In this document: positions 1-8,972 of the stretch, piece by piece
Layout: the number at the start of each line of letters is the position of its first letter
How positions within the stretch are numbered: the stretch's first letter is position 1
NCBI GenBank assembly: GCA_903832055.1
Contig: CAILAC010000016.1
Span: forward strand, 682,001-746,000
Direction of reading: 5' to 3'
DNA from: an uncultured Acidobacteriota bacterium
GTDB lineage: Bacteria; Acidobacteriota; Terriglobia; Terriglobales; Acidobacteriaceae
DNA length: 64,000 bases
Position numbers and translations under genes: made by a program
Notes under the pieces: generated by a model
Told to the model about the DNA's origin: nothing
Seen by the model: the letters and a program-made list of their open reading frames with translations, nothing else
Database searches by the model: none

Positions 1-1
1 G

Positions 2-127
2 TGGGAAGCAGAGTCTCTCGGCGAGGTCCGCCAGGCCATACACTCCCTGCCGATTTTCAAGTCGGGCTTGCTCGAAATCGTCGCTCTCGTCCCGCTCGAG
101 CCCTACCCCGGCTTTGGCCCCGCCTGA
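2..127 (+). CDS. C-terminal end of a YCII / muconolactone-isomerase-like protein (5' partial)
   Basis: An open frame enters from the left edge and ends at the TGA at 125-127, giving the last 41 residues. The peptide has a helix around 'SLGEVRQAIHSLP' followed by 'KSGLLEIVALVPLEPYPGF'. This pattern (helix, SLP, K-x-GL, beta strand, PL-x-P-P) is the usual end of small dimeric ferredoxin-fold proteins of the YCII/muconolactone delta-isomerase type. The catalytic half lies outside the window, so no reaction can be assigned. Family assignment is inference from a short tail. A gap of about 200 bases without a clear gene separates it from gcvH. Confidence 0.5.
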   Translation, partial: WEAESLGEVRQAIHSLPIFKSGLLEIVALVPLEPYPGFGPA

Positions 128-323
128 GCAAATCGAATGCAAGGACTCGTCATTCTGAATGCGGCGAAGATACTACTTTTCTGATTGACGACCGCCCCTT
201 GCGCGAGCCACCCGATTTCACCGGGCAAATCCAGTTTTCATCCGCATTTCCGCAGCCACTTCCGCTACCCTTACACTAGAGTTTCACGCTCGAAGACTCG
301 CGTTCTGAAAGGACCTCGCTCCG

Positions 324-716
324 ATGCCTTATCCGACCCAATACAAATACACCAAAGAGCATGAATGGCTTGACCTCACTGGCGGCGACGGCAGTACTGG
401 CGTCATCGGCATTACCGACTATGCGCAGAGCACGCTGGGCGACATCGTCTACGTTGAACTGCCCAAGGTTGGCGACTCCGTCACCGGCGGCCAGGTCTTC
501 GGGTCGGTCGAAAGCGTCAAGGCTGTCAGCGACCTCTATTCGCCTGTCAGCGGCACCGTCACCGAGATCAACGAGGCCCTCAACAGCTCGCCCGACGCCA
601 TCAACGAAGATGCCCACACCGCCTGGATCATCAAGGTCACCCTCTCTGACCCAGCACAGGTCGCCGCTCTTCTCGACGCCGCAGCCTACGAGGCTTTCAT
701 CGCCGAAGTTGGCTAG
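324..716 (+). CDS. gcvH: Glycine cleavage system H protein
   Basis: GcvH (130 residues) carries the lipoyl arm that shuttles the aminomethyl group between the P, T and L proteins of the cytoplasmic glycine cleavage complex. The N-terminal YTKEHEWL motif and the lipoyl-lysine context VESVKAVSDL (Lys66) are intact, and the length is normal for the family. An AAAGGA ribosome-binding site lies about ten bases before the ATG. It starts the run gcvH-gcvPA-gcvPB. No gcvT lies beside it in the window, so the T protein must be further upstream or elsewhere. I looked for a glycine riboswitch in the leader and did not see one. Confidence 0.96.
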   Translation: MPYPTQYKYTKEHEWLDLTGGDGSTGVIGITDYAQSTLGDIVYVELPKVGDSVTGGQVFGSVESVKAVSDLYSPVSGTVTEINEALNSSPDAINEDAHTAWIIKVTLSDPAQVAALLDAAAYEAFIAEVG

Positions 717-804
717 GAGCAGCCGCCAGCTCATCACGGGCAAACGCGGCATGGTTCCAAACTGCCAGTGACCGCATCCAATTCGTATCACGCTCATCAG
801 GAAG

Positions 805-840
805 GCTTTTAGCCAGAGGCTAGAAGCTCGAGGCTAAAGC
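805..840 (+). promoter_or_regulatory. Hairpin in the gcvH-gcvPA gap, over the gcvPA ribosome-binding site
   Basis: TTTAGCC (808-814) and GGCTAAA (832-838) form an inverted repeat just ahead of the gcvPA start. The only Shine-Dalgarno-like bases (GAGG, 830-833) sit in its right arm and its loop contains a second GAGGCTA. If it folds in RNA it would partly hide the ribosome-binding site. Function is inference. It could also be a fragment of a dispersed intergenic repeat. Confidence 0.4.
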
Positions 841-845
841 TAACC

Positions 846-2198
846 ATGCGTTACCTGCCCAAATCCCCCTCTGAACGCGTCGAGATGCTCGATCAAGTCG
901 GCGCTGCGTCCATCGACGACCTCTTCAAAGTCATTCCCGCCGAATACCGCCTTGAACGCGACCTTGAAATCCCGCGCCAGCACGGCGAGAGCGAGATCAT
1001 CGACTTCTTCAAGGCCGCTGCCGCCAAAAACGGCCTCGTCGGCTATGCCAGCTTCCTCGGAGCAGGCTGTTACCGCCACTACAAGCCGGTGGTCATTGAC
1101 TCGCTCGTACAGCGCGGCGAATTCCTCACCAGCTACACCCCATACCAGGCCGAAATCACGCAGGGGACGCTCCAAGCCATCTTCGAATTCCAGACCATGA
1201 TCTGCGAACTCACCGGCATGGACATCGCCAACGCCAGCATGTACGAGGGCTCGACCGGCGCGGCGGAATCAATCATGATGGCTGCCCGCGTGACAGGTCG
1301 GCACAAGGCCGTCGTCGCCTCAACCGTCCACCCTGAGTACCGCGAAGTCATCGCCACCTACACCCAGCATCAGGGCCTGCCGACGACGGTCGTGGGCTAC
1401 AACGCCGAGACCGGCCGGGTCGACCTCGACGCACTGGCAGCCCAGATTACCGAAGAAACTGCCTGCGTCCTCGTCCAGAGCCCCAACTTCTTCGGCGTCA
1501 TTGAAGACATCCCGGCCATCGCCGAGCTTGCCCACGCCAAAGGGGCTCTGCTCGTCGTCTCCATCGCCGAGGCCATCTCGCTCGGCATCGTCAAGCCCCC
1601 GGTCGAGGCCGACATCGTTTCGCTCGAAGCGCAGTCCTTCGGAGTCGCGATCAGCTACGGAGGCCCCTTCTGCGGCGTCATCGCCACCAAGGAAAAGTAC
1701 CTCCGCCAGATGCCTGGCCGCCTCGCCGGCCAGACCACCGACGCCGACGGCAACCGAGGCTTCGTCCTCACGCTCTCGACGCGCGAGCAGCACATCCGCC
1801 GCGAAAAAGCCACGAGCAATATCTGCACCAACCAGGCGCTCGTCGCCTTGATGGCCACCATCTTCCTCACCGTCTACGGCAAAGAGGGCGTCCGCGACCT
1901 GGCCATCCACAACCTGGCCAAGGCCGACTTCGCGGCGAAAACCTTTGCGGCCCAGCCCGGCGTCAAGCAGCTATTCAGCGGCAGCCCACGCTTCAACGAA
2001 TTCGTCCTCCAGACCACCGAAACCCCAGCCGACCTGAACGCCCGCCTCCTCGACCAGAAAATCATCGGCGGCGTAGACCTCGCGCGCTGGTACCCGGAAT
2101 TGGGCAATGCCACCCTGTGGTGCGCCACCGAACTTAACACCCGCACTCAAATCGAATCCGCGGCTTCCGTCATCGCCGCCACCGCCGTCTTGGCCTGA
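846..2198 (+). CDS. gcvPA: Glycine dehydrogenase (decarboxylating) subunit 1
   Basis: This 450-residue protein is the N-terminal half of the split, PLP-dependent glycine decarboxylase (P protein). It pairs with GcvPB to decarboxylate glycine and load the aminomethyl group onto GcvH. It opens with [15 protein letters not shown] and holds the conserved [12 protein letters not shown] and [14 protein letters not shown] segments. Length matches stand-alone GcvPA proteins (about 450). The fold is aminotransferase-like, but the PLP lysine is on GcvPB. It ends eight bases before gcvPB, so the two are cotranscribed. The ATG at 846 is favoured because it gives the canonical N terminus, although the ribosome-binding site is weak. 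Confidence 0.95.
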   Translation: MRYLPKSPSERVEMLDQVGAASIDDLFKVIPAEYRLERDLEIPRQHGESEIIDFFKAAAAKNGLVGYASFLGAGCYRHYKPVVIDSLVQRGEFLTSYTPYQAEITQGTLQAIFEFQTMICELTGMDIANASMYEGSTGAAESIMMAARVTGRHKAVVASTVHPEYREVIATYTQHQGLPTTVVGYNAETGRVDLDALAAQITEETACVLVQSPNFFGVIEDIPAIAELAHAKGALLVVSIAEAISLGIVKPPVEADIVSLEAQSFGVAISYGGPFCGVIATKEKYLRQMPGRLAGQTTDADGNRGFVLTLSTREQHIRREKATSNICTNQALVALMATIFLTVYGKEGVRDLAIHNLAKADFAAKTFAAQPGVKQLFSGSPRFNEFVLQTTETPADLNARLLDQKIIGGVDLARWYPELGNATLWCATELNTRTQIESAASVIAATAVLA

Positions 2199-2206
2199 GG
2201 ACAATC

Positions 2207-3751
2207 ATGGCAACCATCGAAGCAATTCCCGTAGCAACCAATCCGACCGGCCCGACCAAGCGCATCACCACCGGTAAAGTCCGCGCCCACCAGGTCCAGA
2301 ACGAAGGCCTGATCTTCGAAAAATCCTCCCCCGGCAAGCGCGCCTACAAGCTGCCCCCGCTCGACGTGCCTGAAGTCGACCCCGCAGCCCTGCTCGGCGA
2401 CCTCGTGCGCGACAATACCGGCAACATGCCTGAATTGTCGGAAATCGAGATCATCCGCCACTTCACGCGCCTCTCCACCTGGAACTACGCCATCGACCTC
2501 GGCATGTATCCACTCGGCTCCTGCACGATGAAGTACAACCCGCGCGTCAACGAACTGGTCGCCCGCATTGAGGGCCTCGCCGAAGCGCACCCCTACCAGC
2601 CCGAATCGCTGTCGCAAGGGTCACTCCAAATCGTCGAACTGCTCCAGCAGTGCCTCATCGAAATCACCGGCATGGACGCCATCACCCTGCAGCCCGCCGC
2701 TGGAGCGCATGGCGAGTTCACCGGCATCCTGCTTGTCCGCGCCTACCACGAGTCCAAAGGGAATGCCCGCCGCAAAATCCTCGTGCCCGACTCCGCCCAC
2801 GGAACCAACCCGGCCACAGCGGCCCTTTGCGGCTACGAAGTCCAGAACCTCAAGTCCAACGCACTCGGCATGGTCGATCTGGAAGAACTCGCGAAAGCTG
2901 TTGACGAAGACACCGCCGCGCTGATGCTCACCAACCCCTCGACCATCGGCGTCTTCGAGAGCGAAATCCACAAGATCGCCGACATCCTCCATGCCAAAGG
3001 CGCCCTGCTCTACATGGATGGCGCCAACATGAACGCCCTCGTCGGCAAGGCCCGCCCAGGCGACTTTGGCGTCGACGTGATGCACCTCAACCTGCACAAG
3101 ACCTTCTCCACGCCGCACGGCGGTGGCGGCCCCGGCTCCGGGCCGGTTGCGTGCAAAGCCATCCTCGAACCTTTCCTGCCCACGCCGATTCTCGTGCGCC
3201 GAGACGACAAGACGCTGGGCTGGAATTTCGACCGGCCCCAGACCGTCGGCCGCGTCCGCGCCAGCTACGGCAACTACGGCATGTTCATCCGCGCTTTGGC
3301 CTACATCCTCGCCAACGGCCCCGACGGCCTGCGCCAGACCACTGAAGACGCCGTCCTCAACGCCAACTACATCCGTGCCGGCCTCCAGGACTTCTTTGAC
3401 CTGCCCTACACCACGGCATCGATGCATGAGGTTGTCTTCTCAGACCGCCGCCAGGCCGCCAAGGGCATCAAGACAGGCGACATGGCCAAGCGCCTGATCG
3501 ACTACGGCTTCCACCCCTACACGGTCAGCTTCCCGATGATCGTCTCTGGTGCGCTGATGATCGAGCCTACCGAGAGCGAATCCCGAGAAGAACTCGACCT
3601 CTTCATCGCCGCCATGCGTGCCATCGCCCAGGAAGTCGAAGAGACTCCCGAGCTGATCAAGAACGCACCCCACTCCACTCGCGTCAGCCGCCTGGACGAA
3701 ACCACCGCCGCCCGCAAGCCCATCCTGCGCTGGAAGCCAAAGGCAGAATAG
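2207..3751 (+). CDS. gcvPB: Glycine dehydrogenase (decarboxylating) subunit 2
   Basis: This 514-residue protein is the PLP-binding half of the split glycine decarboxylase. The PLP lysine is Lys298 in HLNLHKTFSTPHGGGGPG, followed by the glycine-rich loop typical of P proteins. Other landmarks are YPLGSCTMKYNP and PAAGAHGEFTG in the N-terminal third. The first roughly 45 residues are a family-variable extension. GAGGACAATC precedes the ATG and serves as ribosome-binding site. It follows gcvPA by eight bases. A small unknown gene begins two bases after its stop, suggesting one transcript of at least four genes. Confidence 0.95.
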   Translation: MATIEAIPVATNPTGPTKRITTGKVRAHQVQNEGLIFEKSSPGKRAYKLPPLDVPEVDPAALLGDLVRDNTGNMPELSEIEIIRHFTRLSTWNYAIDLGMYPLGSCTMKYNPRVNELVARIEGLAEAHPYQPESLSQGSLQIVELLQQCLIEITGMDAITLQPAAGAHGEFTGILLVRAYHESKGNARRKILVPDSAHGTNPATAALCGYEVQNLKSNALGMVDLEELAKAVDEDTAALMLTNPSTIGVFESEIHKIADILHAKGALLYMDGANMNALVGKARPGDFGVDVMHLNLHKTFSTPHGGGGPGSGPVACKAILEPFLPTPILVRRDDKTLGWNFDRPQTVGRVRASYGNYGMFIRALAYILANGPDGLRQTTEDAVLNANYIRAGLQDFFDLPYTTASMHEVVFSDRRQAAKGIKTGDMAKRLIDYGFHPYTVSFPMIVSGALMIEPTESESREELDLFIAAMRAIAQEVEETPELIKNAPHSTRVSRLDETTAARKPILRWKPKAE

Positions 3752-3753
3752 CG

Positions 3754-4026
3754 ATGACCATCTTCGACGAACGCCGCGCCGAGCTTGAGCGCTATGAATT
3801 CATGATGGGCCCGGAGCGCGGTCGTCTCGCCGTCGCCCTCGACGTGCTCACCGACGCGCTCATCCTCACCGGCCAACATGGCGTCTACTGCGTCTCCAAC
3901 AGAAATCCCAGCCAGCCCCGCCTCGACTTGCAGGCAGTGCTGGCCGGGATTAGCGGCGCAAAGGAACTGATTCAATCGGTGATGGAAGAGCTTCGCCAGC
4001 AGCGCGAAACTACTTTGCCGCAGTGA
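3754..4026 (+). CDS. Small unknown protein coupled to gcvPB
   Basis: I do not recognise this 90-residue protein. Its ATG lies two bases after the gcvPB stop, so it is probably translated by coupling. The sequence is soluble-looking and predicted mostly helical: an acidic/basic N terminus (FDERRAELERYEF), a hydrophobic helix (LAVALDVLTDALILTG) and a charged C-terminal helix ending in MEELRQQRE. It has one cysteine and no recognisable cofactor motif. Its 3' end overlaps the convergent DUF2911 gene by 17 bases. A role linked to glycine decarboxylase is suggested only by position. Confidence 0.7.
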   Translation: MTIFDERRAELERYEFMMGPERGRLAVALDVLTDALILTGQHGVYCVSNRNPSQPRLDLQAVLAGISGAKELIQSVMEELRQQRETTLPQ

Positions 4027-4594
4027 CCGAAACTGACGCGTCCACGCCCGCCCACTTCAGGTGCAGCTCGGTCGCGGAACCCATCGTCTTTTCAAAATCG
4101 ATGACAAATGTCTCCAGCGGTCCAGCCGTGGCTCCAACCATCATCTTCACCCGGCCCAGATCCTGCGCCTCGTCGTAGACCGTGCCCCACTGGCCAGTCT
4201 GCTTATTGACGATCAGGCTCCATCCGCCAGCAGTCGGCAGAGTGTAAAGGGTGTACGTTCCGGCGGGCACTTTGAGGGCGCCGATCTGCAGGTCAGCTGA
4301 AGTCTTCAGCGTAGTCGCTGCATTGGCACCCGTACGCCACACCTTGTCATAGGGCACCAGTGCTCCAAAGATCGCCCGGCCGCGCATCGATGGGGCGCTG
4401 TAATCGATTGAAACTGCCGCTCCACCCAGAGTCACTTCAGCCTTGGCGGGCGGGCTCATTGGCTTCTTGGGGGCATCCATCTGCATCGGCATGGCCGGGG
4501 CAGCGGCCTGGGCCAGCATCTGATTGGTTCCGCAAATTCCTGCCGCGATGGTGGCTACACTACAAAGCGCACTTGCAATTCGGTTTAACTTCAT
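4010..4594 (-). CDS. DUF2911 domain secreted protein
   Basis: A 194-residue exported protein with an N-terminal signal peptide (MKLNRIASALCSVATIAAG, cleavage near MLAQAAA). It carries a DUF2911 core: SIDYSAPSMRGRAIFG, VPYDKVWRTGANAAT and VPAGTYTLYTLP are the hallmark segments. DUF2911 proteins are beta-rich envelope proteins of unknown function, common in Acidobacteriota and Bacteroidota. The ATG at 4594 is chosen over an upstream in-frame ATG because GAGGTG lies five bases before it and it starts exactly at the signal peptide. Convergent with the gene before it. Confidence 0.85.
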   Translation of the reverse strand: MKLNRIASALCSVATIAAGICGTNQMLAQAAAPAMPMQMDAPKKPMSPPAKAEVTLGGAAVSIDYSAPSMRGRAIFGALVPYDKVWRTGANAATTLKTSADLQIGALKVPAGTYTLYTLPTAGGWSLIVNKQTGQWGTVYDEAQDLGRVKMMVGATAGPLETFVIDFEKTMGSATELHLKWAGVDASVSVTAAK

Positions 4595-4728
4595 TTGACA
4601 CCTCACTCTCGCACGAGTGTAGCAAACAGCACTCATGGCATTTGTTCACTTGAGAACAAACTTTGCGCGACATCAAGCTTGCACGAGGTTGCGCGAATTC
4701 AAGAGAAAATGGAGTATCCTAATAGAGC

Positions 4729-4805
4729 GCACCCGTAGCTCAGCTGGATAGAGCGAACGCCTCCGAAGCGTTAGGTCACAAGTTCGAATCTTGTCGGGTG
4801 CACCA
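4729..4805 (+). tRNA. tRNA-Arg (anticodon CCG), CCA encoded
   Basis: A full cloverleaf can be drawn. The acceptor stem GCACCCG pairs with CGGGTGC, and the D stem GCTC pairs with GAGC. The anticodon stem AACGC/GCGTT surrounds the loop CTCCGAA, with anticodon CCG at 4763-4765. The T stem ACAAG/CTTGT holds the loop TTCGAAT. The discriminator is A and the CCA tail is genomically encoded (4803-4805). It decodes the arginine codon CGG. A -10-like TATCCT lies eight bases before the 5' end. Confidence 0.97.
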
Positions 4806-4829
4806 TCCCCTTTCCTAAAACCTCCTGCT

Positions 4830-6161
4830 CTACTTTGCCGGGTCCACCAGCGCGCCGTAAACTGCCGCGCGGCTCATGTACTGCAAGTTCGGTTTGGCGT
4901 TGCCCATGTGCTGAATCATCCCAATGAAAACCACATCGTTGGTCGGGTCGATCCAGAACCAGGTGCCCGCTGCGCCATCCCAGAAAAACGTCCCCTTGCC
5001 TTCCGGCAGATTCGCCTCGGCCGGATCATAGACGACCGCGCAGTTATAGCCATAGCCAAAACCAGGCCGCATGATCTGCGCTCCGATGCCGTATTCGCCA
5101 GTCAACAGGTTCAATGGAACGTGGTTGCTGCTCATCAGCTTGACTGACGCAGGGGACAGGATGCGCACGCCATTCAGCGCACCGCCATGCGCCAGCATCT
5201 CAGCAAAACGGAAGTAGTCTTCTGCGGTAGAAACCATGCCGCCGCCGCCCGAGGCAAACGTCGGTTGCTCGCTGTATGGACGAATCCTGCCGCCCACCGG
5301 GACCTCGGTCAGCTTGCCCTCTGCGTCATTGGTGTAATTGCTGGCAAACCGCGACCACTTTGACTGGGGAACATAGAAACCGGCATCCTTCATGCCCAGG
5401 GGACCCAAAATGTTCTTCGCGAAGAACTCCGGCAGCGACTGGCCGGAGAGCTTCTCAATAATGTAGCCCTCAATATCCATGGAAACGCTATAGGTCCACC
5501 CCTTGCCCGGCTGATACAGCAGCGGGATCTTGGACAGCTTGTCAATCATCTCCTGCAAGTTCGCTGATTGCAGCGGTTTGGACTCCATGTACATGGCATC
5601 AACCGGGGTATTGCCAAAATAGCCATAGGTAAACCCGGCTGTATGCGTCATCAGCTCGCGCATGGTCGGTGCATGATCCGGATCAGCCAGGATCATTTTC
5701 CCATCCGCGTCCATGCCTTTGAAGACCTTGAGATGCGCAAACTCTGGAATGTACTTGGAGATAGGGTCGGAAGGCAGCCACTTGCCCTGTTCATAAAGCA
5801 TCATCATTGCGACCCCCGTGACCGGCTTGGTCATGGAATAGTCGCGAAAGATGGCGTCTTTCGTCATGGGCGCGCCAGTGGCGAGGTCGCGCTGGCCGTA
5901 GGTTCGATAGTCCACCACCTTGCCGTGGCGGGCGAGGATGGTTACGATGCCGGCAATCTTCTTCTCGTCCACGGCCTTCTGCATGATTGCATGCAGATGC
6001 TCCAGCCGCTCCGATGAGAATCCCACGGATTCGGGCTTGACCAGGCTGAGATCGATTGTTTTCCTGAGGGGCGACGGGGCGGCAGGCTGAACTGGAGGCT
6101 GAGCAATCAGTACGCTCCCAGCAAGCGCGATGAACGCCATCAAAACCAGAGATTTTCTCAT
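4830..6161 (-). CDS. Class C beta-lactamase-family serine hydrolase (exported)
   Basis: A 443-residue protein with a signal peptide (MRKSLVLMAFIALAGSVLIAQ) and a penicillin-binding/esterase fold. The nucleophile motif is S109-M-T-K112 in RDYSMTKPVTG. The second catalytic motif is the Tyr in GWTYSVSMD, and the third is the WDGAAGTWFW block that replaces KTG in EstB-like esterases. Such enzymes are usually periplasmic esterases or D-amino-peptidases rather than true beta-lactamases. Length fits. It is transcribed toward the tRNA, and a divergent gap of about 100 bases separates it from the alpha-galactosidase. Confidence 0.88.
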   Translation of the reverse strand: MRKSLVLMAFIALAGSVLIAQPPVQPAAPSPLRKTIDLSLVKPESVGFSSERLEHLHAIMQKAVDEKKIAGIVTILARHGKVVDYRTYGQRDLATGAPMTKDAIFRDYSMTKPVTGVAMMMLYEQGKWLPSDPISKYIPEFAHLKVFKGMDADGKMILADPDHAPTMRELMTHTAGFTYGYFGNTPVDAMYMESKPLQSANLQEMIDKLSKIPLLYQPGKGWTYSVSMDIEGYIIEKLSGQSLPEFFAKNILGPLGMKDAGFYVPQSKWSRFASNYTNDAEGKLTEVPVGGRIRPYSEQPTFASGGGGMVSTAEDYFRFAEMLAHGGALNGVRILSPASVKLMSSNHVPLNLLTGEYGIGAQIMRPGFGYGYNCAVVYDPAEANLPEGKGTFFWDGAAGTWFWIDPTNDVVFIGMIQHMGNAKPNLQYMSRAAVYGALVDPAK

Positions 6162-6264
6162 GCAGGAAGTTCTACAGCGCGATTGCCACTACTGTAAAGC
6201 GCCGACGTCCACATGCAGGTAGATCGCTGTACACTTCATGGGCATATCAAAGAGGTTCCGTTCC

Positions 6265-7872
6265 ATGTATAAACCAGTTCGATGGCCCATGCTTTCCCTT
6301 CTGCTCTGCGCGGCGCTTGCCGGGTCTGCGTTGAACGCGGCCCAGCCCACCCTTATCCCTGTTCCGCCGCCGCCCATGGGCTGGTCTTCGTGGAATGCCT
6401 TTTCGAACACCATCAATTCTGAAATCACCCTAGCCCAGGCTAAAGCGATGGCCACCAACGGCATGCAAAGGGCAGGCTACCAGTACATCAATATCGACGA
6501 GGGCTGGTGGCTCGGCGCGCGCGACAAGGATGGCAACATCATCGTTGACCCCAACGCCTGGCCGGCCATTGCCGCAGGCGAGCGCGCTGGCGACATGGCC
6601 AACATCGTCCGATCTATCCACAGCCTCGGCCTGAAAGCGGGCATTTACACCGATGCCGGCCGGGATGGCTGCAGCACCGTGGGCCCTGACCTAGGCCCCT
6701 CCTACCCCAACACCGGCAGTGAAGGCCACTACGAGCAGGACTTTCTGCAGTTTGCCAGGTGGGGTTTCGACTACGTCAAGGTTGACTGGTGCGGAGGCGA
6801 CAAGGAGAATCTGGATCCGGCAATCCAATACGCCGAAATTGCCCGCGCCATTGCCCACGCCGAGGCGGCTACCGGCCACCGCCTCTACTACTCCATCTGC
6901 AACTGGGGCAAGCACAGCCCCTTTACCTGGGCCCCGAACGTTGGCGGCGTGGCTGCTGATATCTGGCGAACCGGCGGAGATATCGTCGCGCCGATCGTTG
7001 CCAATTCGAAAAATGCCGACCGCAAGGCGGAGTTCAAGGAAGTGCTGCGCGAGTTTGACCAGGCGCAGCACCCCCAGGCGCAACACACCGGCTATTACAA
7101 CGATCCTGACATGATGGTGGTCGGCATGCCCGGTCTCACGGAGCAGCAAAACCGCGCTCACATGAGCCTCTGGGCCATCTCTGGCGGGCCGCTGCTGGTT
7201 GGGGCAGATCTGACCGGGCTGAGCGCCACAGACCTCGCAACCCTGACGAATTCAGAGGTTTTGCGCATCGATCAGGACTCTCTCGGCTTGCAGTCCGTAC
7301 TTGCCGCCGAGCCCGCGCCGGGCCTGCAGGTGTGGAGCAAGCCCCTCTCGAAGACGGGTGAGCGTGCCGCCCTGCTGCTCAATCGAACTGCCGCCGCAGC
7401 CTCCATCACCGTTCACTGGAGCGACCTGGATCTGCGCGATGATTCGTCCGCCGAAGTCCGCGATGTTTGGGCAGGCAGCGACCGCGGTAAGTTTCCTGGT
7501 TCCTACACGGCCACCGTTCCGGCAGGCGACCTGATATTGCTCCTCATTCGAGGCAGCGAGAGCCCAACCACTACCCATCGACCTGAAGTGCAAAGAACTG
7601 GCGAGCTGGCTTTTGCAAATGTCCTCTCCAGATTCCCTGTCGCACGCGTGGATATCCAATACGTCAATTCTGGCAAAACACTCCGCTTTGCTGAGTTGCG
7701 AGTAAATGGTCAGGTGGCCACGAAAATTGCCTTTCCGCCAACAGGAAGCGGGGCCGCACCGGGTACAGTCTCCCTTGAAGTAATGATGGATAGCAGCAGC
7801 GGGAAAAACCAGCTGACGTTCGCCCTGCCAGTCGGCAGCCGAACCGCGATTCAGTCGATCGCTGTTCACTAG
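6265..7872 (+). CDS. GH27 alpha-galactosidase (exported)
   Basis: A 535-residue glycoside hydrolase family 27 enzyme that releases terminal alpha-galactose from plant or microbial saccharides. It has a signal peptide ending near LNAAQP, then the GH27 barrel opening PPMGWSSWNAF. The nucleophile is Asp174 in YVKVDWCGG and the acid/base is Asp239 in WRTGGDI. After the barrel comes the all-beta C-terminal domain, then about 100 extra residues that may be an added beta module. The ATG at 6265 is preferred to one nine codons upstream because AAAGAGG lies nine bases before it. It stands alone on the plus strand. Confidence 0.92.
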   Translation: MYKPVRWPMLSLLLCAALAGSALNAAQPTLIPVPPPPMGWSSWNAFSNTINSEITLAQAKAMATNGMQRAGYQYINIDEGWWLGARDKDGNIIVDPNAWPAIAAGERAGDMANIVRSIHSLGLKAGIYTDAGRDGCSTVGPDLGPSYPNTGSEGHYEQDFLQFARWGFDYVKVDWCGGDKENLDPAIQYAEIARAIAHAEAATGHRLYYSICNWGKHSPFTWAPNVGGVAADIWRTGGDIVAPIVANSKNADRKAEFKEVLREFDQAQHPQAQHTGYYNDPDMMVVGMPGLTEQQNRAHMSLWAISGGPLLVGADLTGLSATDLATLTNSEVLRIDQDSLGLQSVLAAEPAPGLQVWSKPLSKTGERAALLLNRTAAAASITVHWSDLDLRDDSSAEVRDVWAGSDRGKFPGSYTATVPAGDLILLLIRGSESPTTTHRPEVQRTGELAFANVLSRFPVARVDIQYVNSGKTLRFAELRVNGQVATKIAFPPTGSGAAPGTVSLEVMMDSSSGKNQLTFALPVGSRTAIQSIAVH

Positions 7873-8014
7873 CACGCGAGTTCTGCTCCGATACAGCGGG
7901 TGGATGCAAGGATCGCGCAGGGGAGGCAGGCAATCGGTGAAGGCCAACCGCTACACTGAAGGGAGCGGGGCCAGTGGCTGGCGGCCACTTCTGCCTCGTC
8001 TCTGAAGGAAGTGC

Positions 8015-8854
8015 ATGCATCTTACGATTGAACAGATTCTCTGGGCGCTGGTTGTTGCCGGCCACCTTGTCCTGCTGATTGTGCTTCTGGGCCGCGACCG
8101 CGCCGCTCATTTTCCCTGGTTCACGACAGCCATCGCCGTCTCGGCGGCCAGGCTCATCGCCGACCACCTGCTGCAAGGCAAGCTGACCACCATCGCCTTT
8201 CACTGGCAAACCTACGTCTCACTGACGCTCGACGACCTCATCTGCTTCATGGTGCTGCTTGAACTACTGCGCCGCGTGTTTTCCAGCGGCAAGGCCGGAT
8301 TGATTCTCAAACCAAAAGGCTGGATCGGCGGCGCATTCGTTACCCTGGCCGTCGCGGCCGGCGCAGTCTGGCTATGGGGTCCCTGGCCATCCACGGCGGC
8401 CATTAAGGCTGATCCAGCCCAATTGCCGCTGCTGCTGGTTGCGCTCACTGCCACCAAGGGCCAAATCTTCATCGCTTTGTTGACCGTCCAGGTAGCCTTG
8501 CTGCTGTTGGTTGCGGGGCGACGCTTCGGTTTTGAATGGCGCACGCATCCGCAGCAGATTGCGCTGGGGCTTTCTACGAATGCTCTCGGCTTCCTCGCAG
8601 TCCAGGGTATTGCTGACTCGATCAAACGCACGGTCCACCTTACCAGCCGGGAGCAGTACGAGCGAGTCGTCCACCTCTTCACAAATCTCGACAATACCCG
8701 TTCCGCCCTCTGGATTCTGGTCCTGCTGTGGTGGATCACTTGGCTGTGGCGCGATGAGCAAGGAACCACTCCCTCGCTCGTCGCAACTGCGGAGGCGGAA
8801 ACCATCGTAGACGCAACCACTCACGAAGCCGGGCAGCCAGAATCAGCTGAATAA
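8015..8854 (+). CDS. Unknown multi-spanning membrane protein
   Basis: I do not recognise this 279-residue protein. It has about six hydrophobic segments: residues 9-26, 38-55, a long amphipathic stretch with LDDLICFMVLLELL, 103-120, 152-170 and 224-243. The C-terminal tail of about 35 residues is acidic and soluble. GAAGGAAG lies just before the ATG. There is no catalytic motif. It is probably an inner-membrane protein of a kind common in Acidobacteriota. It precedes a regulated operon but is separated from it by its own promoter region. Confidence 0.75.
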   Translation: MHLTIEQILWALVVAGHLVLLIVLLGRDRAAHFPWFTTAIAVSAARLIADHLLQGKLTTIAFHWQTYVSLTLDDLICFMVLLELLRRVFSSGKAGLILKPKGWIGGAFVTLAVAAGAVWLWGPWPSTAAIKADPAQLPLLLVALTATKGQIFIALLTVQVALLLLVAGRRFGFEWRTHPQQIALGLSTNALGFLAVQGIADSIKRTVHLTSREQYERVVHLFTNLDNTRSALWILVLLWWITWLWRDEQGTTPSLVATAEAETIVDATTHEAGQPESAE

Positions 8855-8888
8855 TTCCGCATGTGTGCAGAAAAAATCAAAAATATTC

Positions 8889-8917
8889 TCGACATAGACT
8901 GCTCTACTTTATAGAGT
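8889..8917 (+). promoter_or_regulatory. Promoter with inverted-repeat operator for the winged-helix regulator operon
   Basis: TCGACA (8889-8894) and TAGAGT (8912-8917) are 17 bases apart and read as -35 and -10 boxes. The -10 region lies inside an exact inverted repeat, CTCTA-N5-TAGAG (8902-8916). The second downstream gene encodes a small winged-helix regulator, so autorepression is a reasonable inference. No binding data. Confidence 0.5.
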
Positions 8918-8972
8918 ACTCTTCATGGGCGCGGGCTCCGCACTGATCGCCAGCCTTCAGAGGAGATTAAAC

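Noticed and set aside
128-323. Glycine riboswitch upstream of gcvH
   Set aside because: No tandem aptamer core or typical glycine-aptamer sequence could be found in this 196-base leader.
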